A stretch of 6,505 nt of DNA, from contig CALINZ010000337.1 of assembly GCA_938045085.1 (NCBI GenBank), positions 1 through 6,505 of the forward strand, in the 5' to 3' direction. Numbering within the stretch: position 1 is the first letter of the stretch; each line of letters opens with the position of its first letter. Shown here in pieces: positions 5,254-6,505 of the stretch. A program made the position numbers and the translations under genes. Origin of the DNA: an uncultured Collinsella sp. (GTDB lineage Bacteria; Actinomycetota; Coriobacteriia; Coriobacteriales; Coriobacteriaceae). The notes beneath the pieces are model-generated. The model saw nothing but the letters and a program-made list of their open reading frames with translations. It ran no database searches and was not told the origin of the DNA.

Positions 5254-6505
5254 TTAGGCGTTCTTGCTCATGACCTCGTCCACGATGGACTTGGGCGCGG
5301 GCTCATAAGAGTCGAACTGCATCGTGTAGGATGCACGGCCCTGGGTCTGGGAGCGAAGGTCGGTAGCGTAACCGAACATCTCGCCCAGCGGCACCTTGGC
5401 ACGGATGAGCTTGGTGTTCTTGCGATCCTCCATGCCCTCGATCTTGCCGCGGCGACCGGAGAGGTTGCCCATAACGTCGCCCATGTACTGCTCGGGGGTC
5501 TCGACCTCGACAGCCATAATCGGCTCGAGCAGCTGCGGATCGGACTTCTTGAGGGCGTCCTTGATAGCCATGGAACCGGCGATCTTGAAGGCGGCCTCGG
5601 AGGAGTCGACCTCGTGGTAAGAACCGTCGAACAGGGTGACCTTAACGTCGAGGACCGGGAAGCCGGCGATAACACCGGTGTTCAGGGCCTCCTGGATGCC
5701 CTTGTCGATGGACGGGATGTACTCCTTGGGCACGACGCCGCCGACGATAGCGTTGACGAACTCGTAGCCGAAGCCCTCCTCCATCTTCTCGAGCTTGATG
5801 ACGGCGTGGCCGTACTGACCGCGACCGCCGGACTGACGGACGAACTTGCCCTCAGCCTTCTCGACGTCATGACCAGCGGTCTCGCGGTAAGCAACCTGGG
5901 GCTTACCAACGTTAGCGTCAACCTTGAACTCGCGGAGCAGACGGTCGACGATGATCTCGAGGTGCAGCTCGCCCATGCCGGCGATGATGGTCTGGCCGGT
6001 CTCGTGGTTGGTGGACACCTGGAAGGTCGGGTCCTCCTCGGCGAGCTTGGTCAGAGCCAGGGACATCTTGTCCTGCTCGGCCTTGGTCTTGGGCTCGATG
6101 GCAACGTCGATAACGGGCTTAGCGAACTCAATCTTCTCGAGGACGATCTCCTTGCCCTCTTCGCACAGGGTGTCACCGGTGGTCACGTTCTTCAGGCCCA
6201 CGAAGGTGTAGATGTTACCGGCGTCAGCGCGGTCCATCGGGTTTTCCTTATCGGCGTGCATCTGGAAGATCTTGCCGATACGTTCCTTCTTCTCGCGGGT
6301 GGAGTCGAGCACGGAGTCGCCCGGCACAACGGAGCCGGAGTAGACGCGCACGAACACGAGCTTGCCGTAGAACGGGTGGGTGGAGATCTTGAAGACCAGA
6401 GCCGCGAACGGATCGGACTTGACCGGGTGACGGTCGATCTCGACGGACTCATCGCCAGGCTTGTAGCCCTTGATGGCCGGCACGTCTTCAGGAGACGGCA
6501 GGTAA
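5254..6505 (-). CDS. fusA: translation elongation factor G (N-terminus outside window)
   Basis: Ribosomal GTPase that drives translocation and, with RRF, ribosome recycling. The frame stays open through base 6505, so the visible 416 residues are the C-terminal part; the GTP-binding domain (about 280 residues) is outside. Visible residues begin YLPSPEDVPAIKG, the usual end of the G domain, followed by the domain II beta-barrel (to about 115). Domain III contains GMGELHLEI (176-184). Domain IV carries GGRGQYGH (226-233) and YHEVDSSE (296-303), with the translocation-critical tip histidine at 297. Domain V contains MGNLSGRRGKIEGM (345-358). The end, FDSYEPAPKSIVDEVMSKNA, is typical. A GTG at 6483 is an internal valine, not a start. 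The motifs fit the main EF-G rather than a tetracycline-resistance or EF-G2 paralogue. It precedes rpsJ by 60 bp and is probably the end of an rpsL-rpsG-fusA operon, which lies outside. Confidence 0.96.
   Translation of the reverse strand, partial: YLPSPEDVPAIKGYKPGDESVEIDRHPVKSDPFAALVFKISTHPFYGKLVFVRVYSGSVVPGDSVLDSTREKKERIGKIFQMHADKENPMDRADAGNIYTFVGLKNVTTGDTLCEEGKEIVLEKIEFAKPVIDVAIEPKTKAEQDKMSLALTKLAEEDPTFQVSTNHETGQTIIAGMGELHLEIIVDRLLREFKVDANVGKPQVAYRETAGHDVEKAEGKFVRQSGGRGQYGHAVIKLEKMEEGFGYEFVNAIVGGVVPKEYIPSIDKGIQEALNTGVIAGFPVLDVKVTLFDGSYHEVDSSEAAFKIAGSMAIKDALKKSDPQLLEPIMAVEVETPEQYMGDVMGNLSGRRGKIEGMEDRKNTKLIRAKVPLGEMFGYATDLRSQTQGRASYTMQFDSYEPAPKSIVDEVMSKNA

Noticed and set aside
1..6505. Mobile elements, CRISPR, tRNA or rRNA genes, toxin-antitoxin or defence genes
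   Set aside because: No repeats with regular spacing, transposase motifs, tRNA-like cloverleaf sequence or defence domains were seen; nearly all bases are explained by eight housekeeping genes.

Overview
This is a GC-rich bacterial chromosome segment carrying eight protein-coding genes, two of them cut by the window edges. On the minus strand are five fatty-acid synthesis genes read in the order fabH, acpP, fabK, fabD, fabG, with fabG cut off at base 1. One gene on the plus strand, a biotin-protein ligase (birA), diverges from fabH. On the minus strand again are fusA (EF-G, N-terminus outside the window) followed by rpsJ (ribosomal protein S10). Every gene is housekeeping. I see no mobile element, phage gene, CRISPR array, tRNA or rRNA.

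The likely host is a high-GC Gram-positive of the Coriobacteriia (Collinsella-like). This is inferred from high-GC codon use combined with a Firmicute-style fab cluster (FabK as enoyl reductase; order fabH-acpP-fabK-fabD-fabG as in streptococci) and an actinobacterial-looking EF-G/S10. The class assignment is moderately confident; no species is claimed.

Layout. Bases 1-3816 hold the fab operon on the minus strand. Its genes are packed: 53 bp between fabH and acpP, 2 bp between acpP and fabK, a 13-bp overlap of fabK and fabD, and 30 bp between fabD and fabG. Bases 3817-3992 are the divergent control region between fabH and birA. It is visibly more AT-rich than its surroundings and contains two copies of a 17-bp sequence (16/17 identical) 48 bp apart, the best regulatory candidate in the window. 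Bases 3993-4769 are birA. Bases 4770-4884 lie between the convergent birA and rpsJ; they hold a strong hairpin terminator and a palindrome over the rpsJ stop. Bases 4885-6505 hold rpsJ and fusA.

How the genes work together. FabD loads malonyl groups onto ACP, FabH condenses acetyl-CoA-type primers with malonyl-ACP, FabG reduces the beta-keto product and FabK reduces the enoyl product. The malonyl-CoA comes from acetyl-CoA carboxylase, whose carrier subunit must be biotinylated by BirA, so the divergent birA is functionally linked to the fab operon. In the streptococcal version of this cluster fabF, accB, fabZ and accCDA follow fabG; here they would lie beyond base 1 and are not seen.

The points most worth attention are the repeated operator-like sequence, the isolated and terminated rpsJ directly behind fusA (no tuf, no rplC), the TTG start of rpsJ, and a few unusual residues at conserved positions in ACP, FabD and FabH. 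I did not find evidence of an undescribed multi-gene system here.
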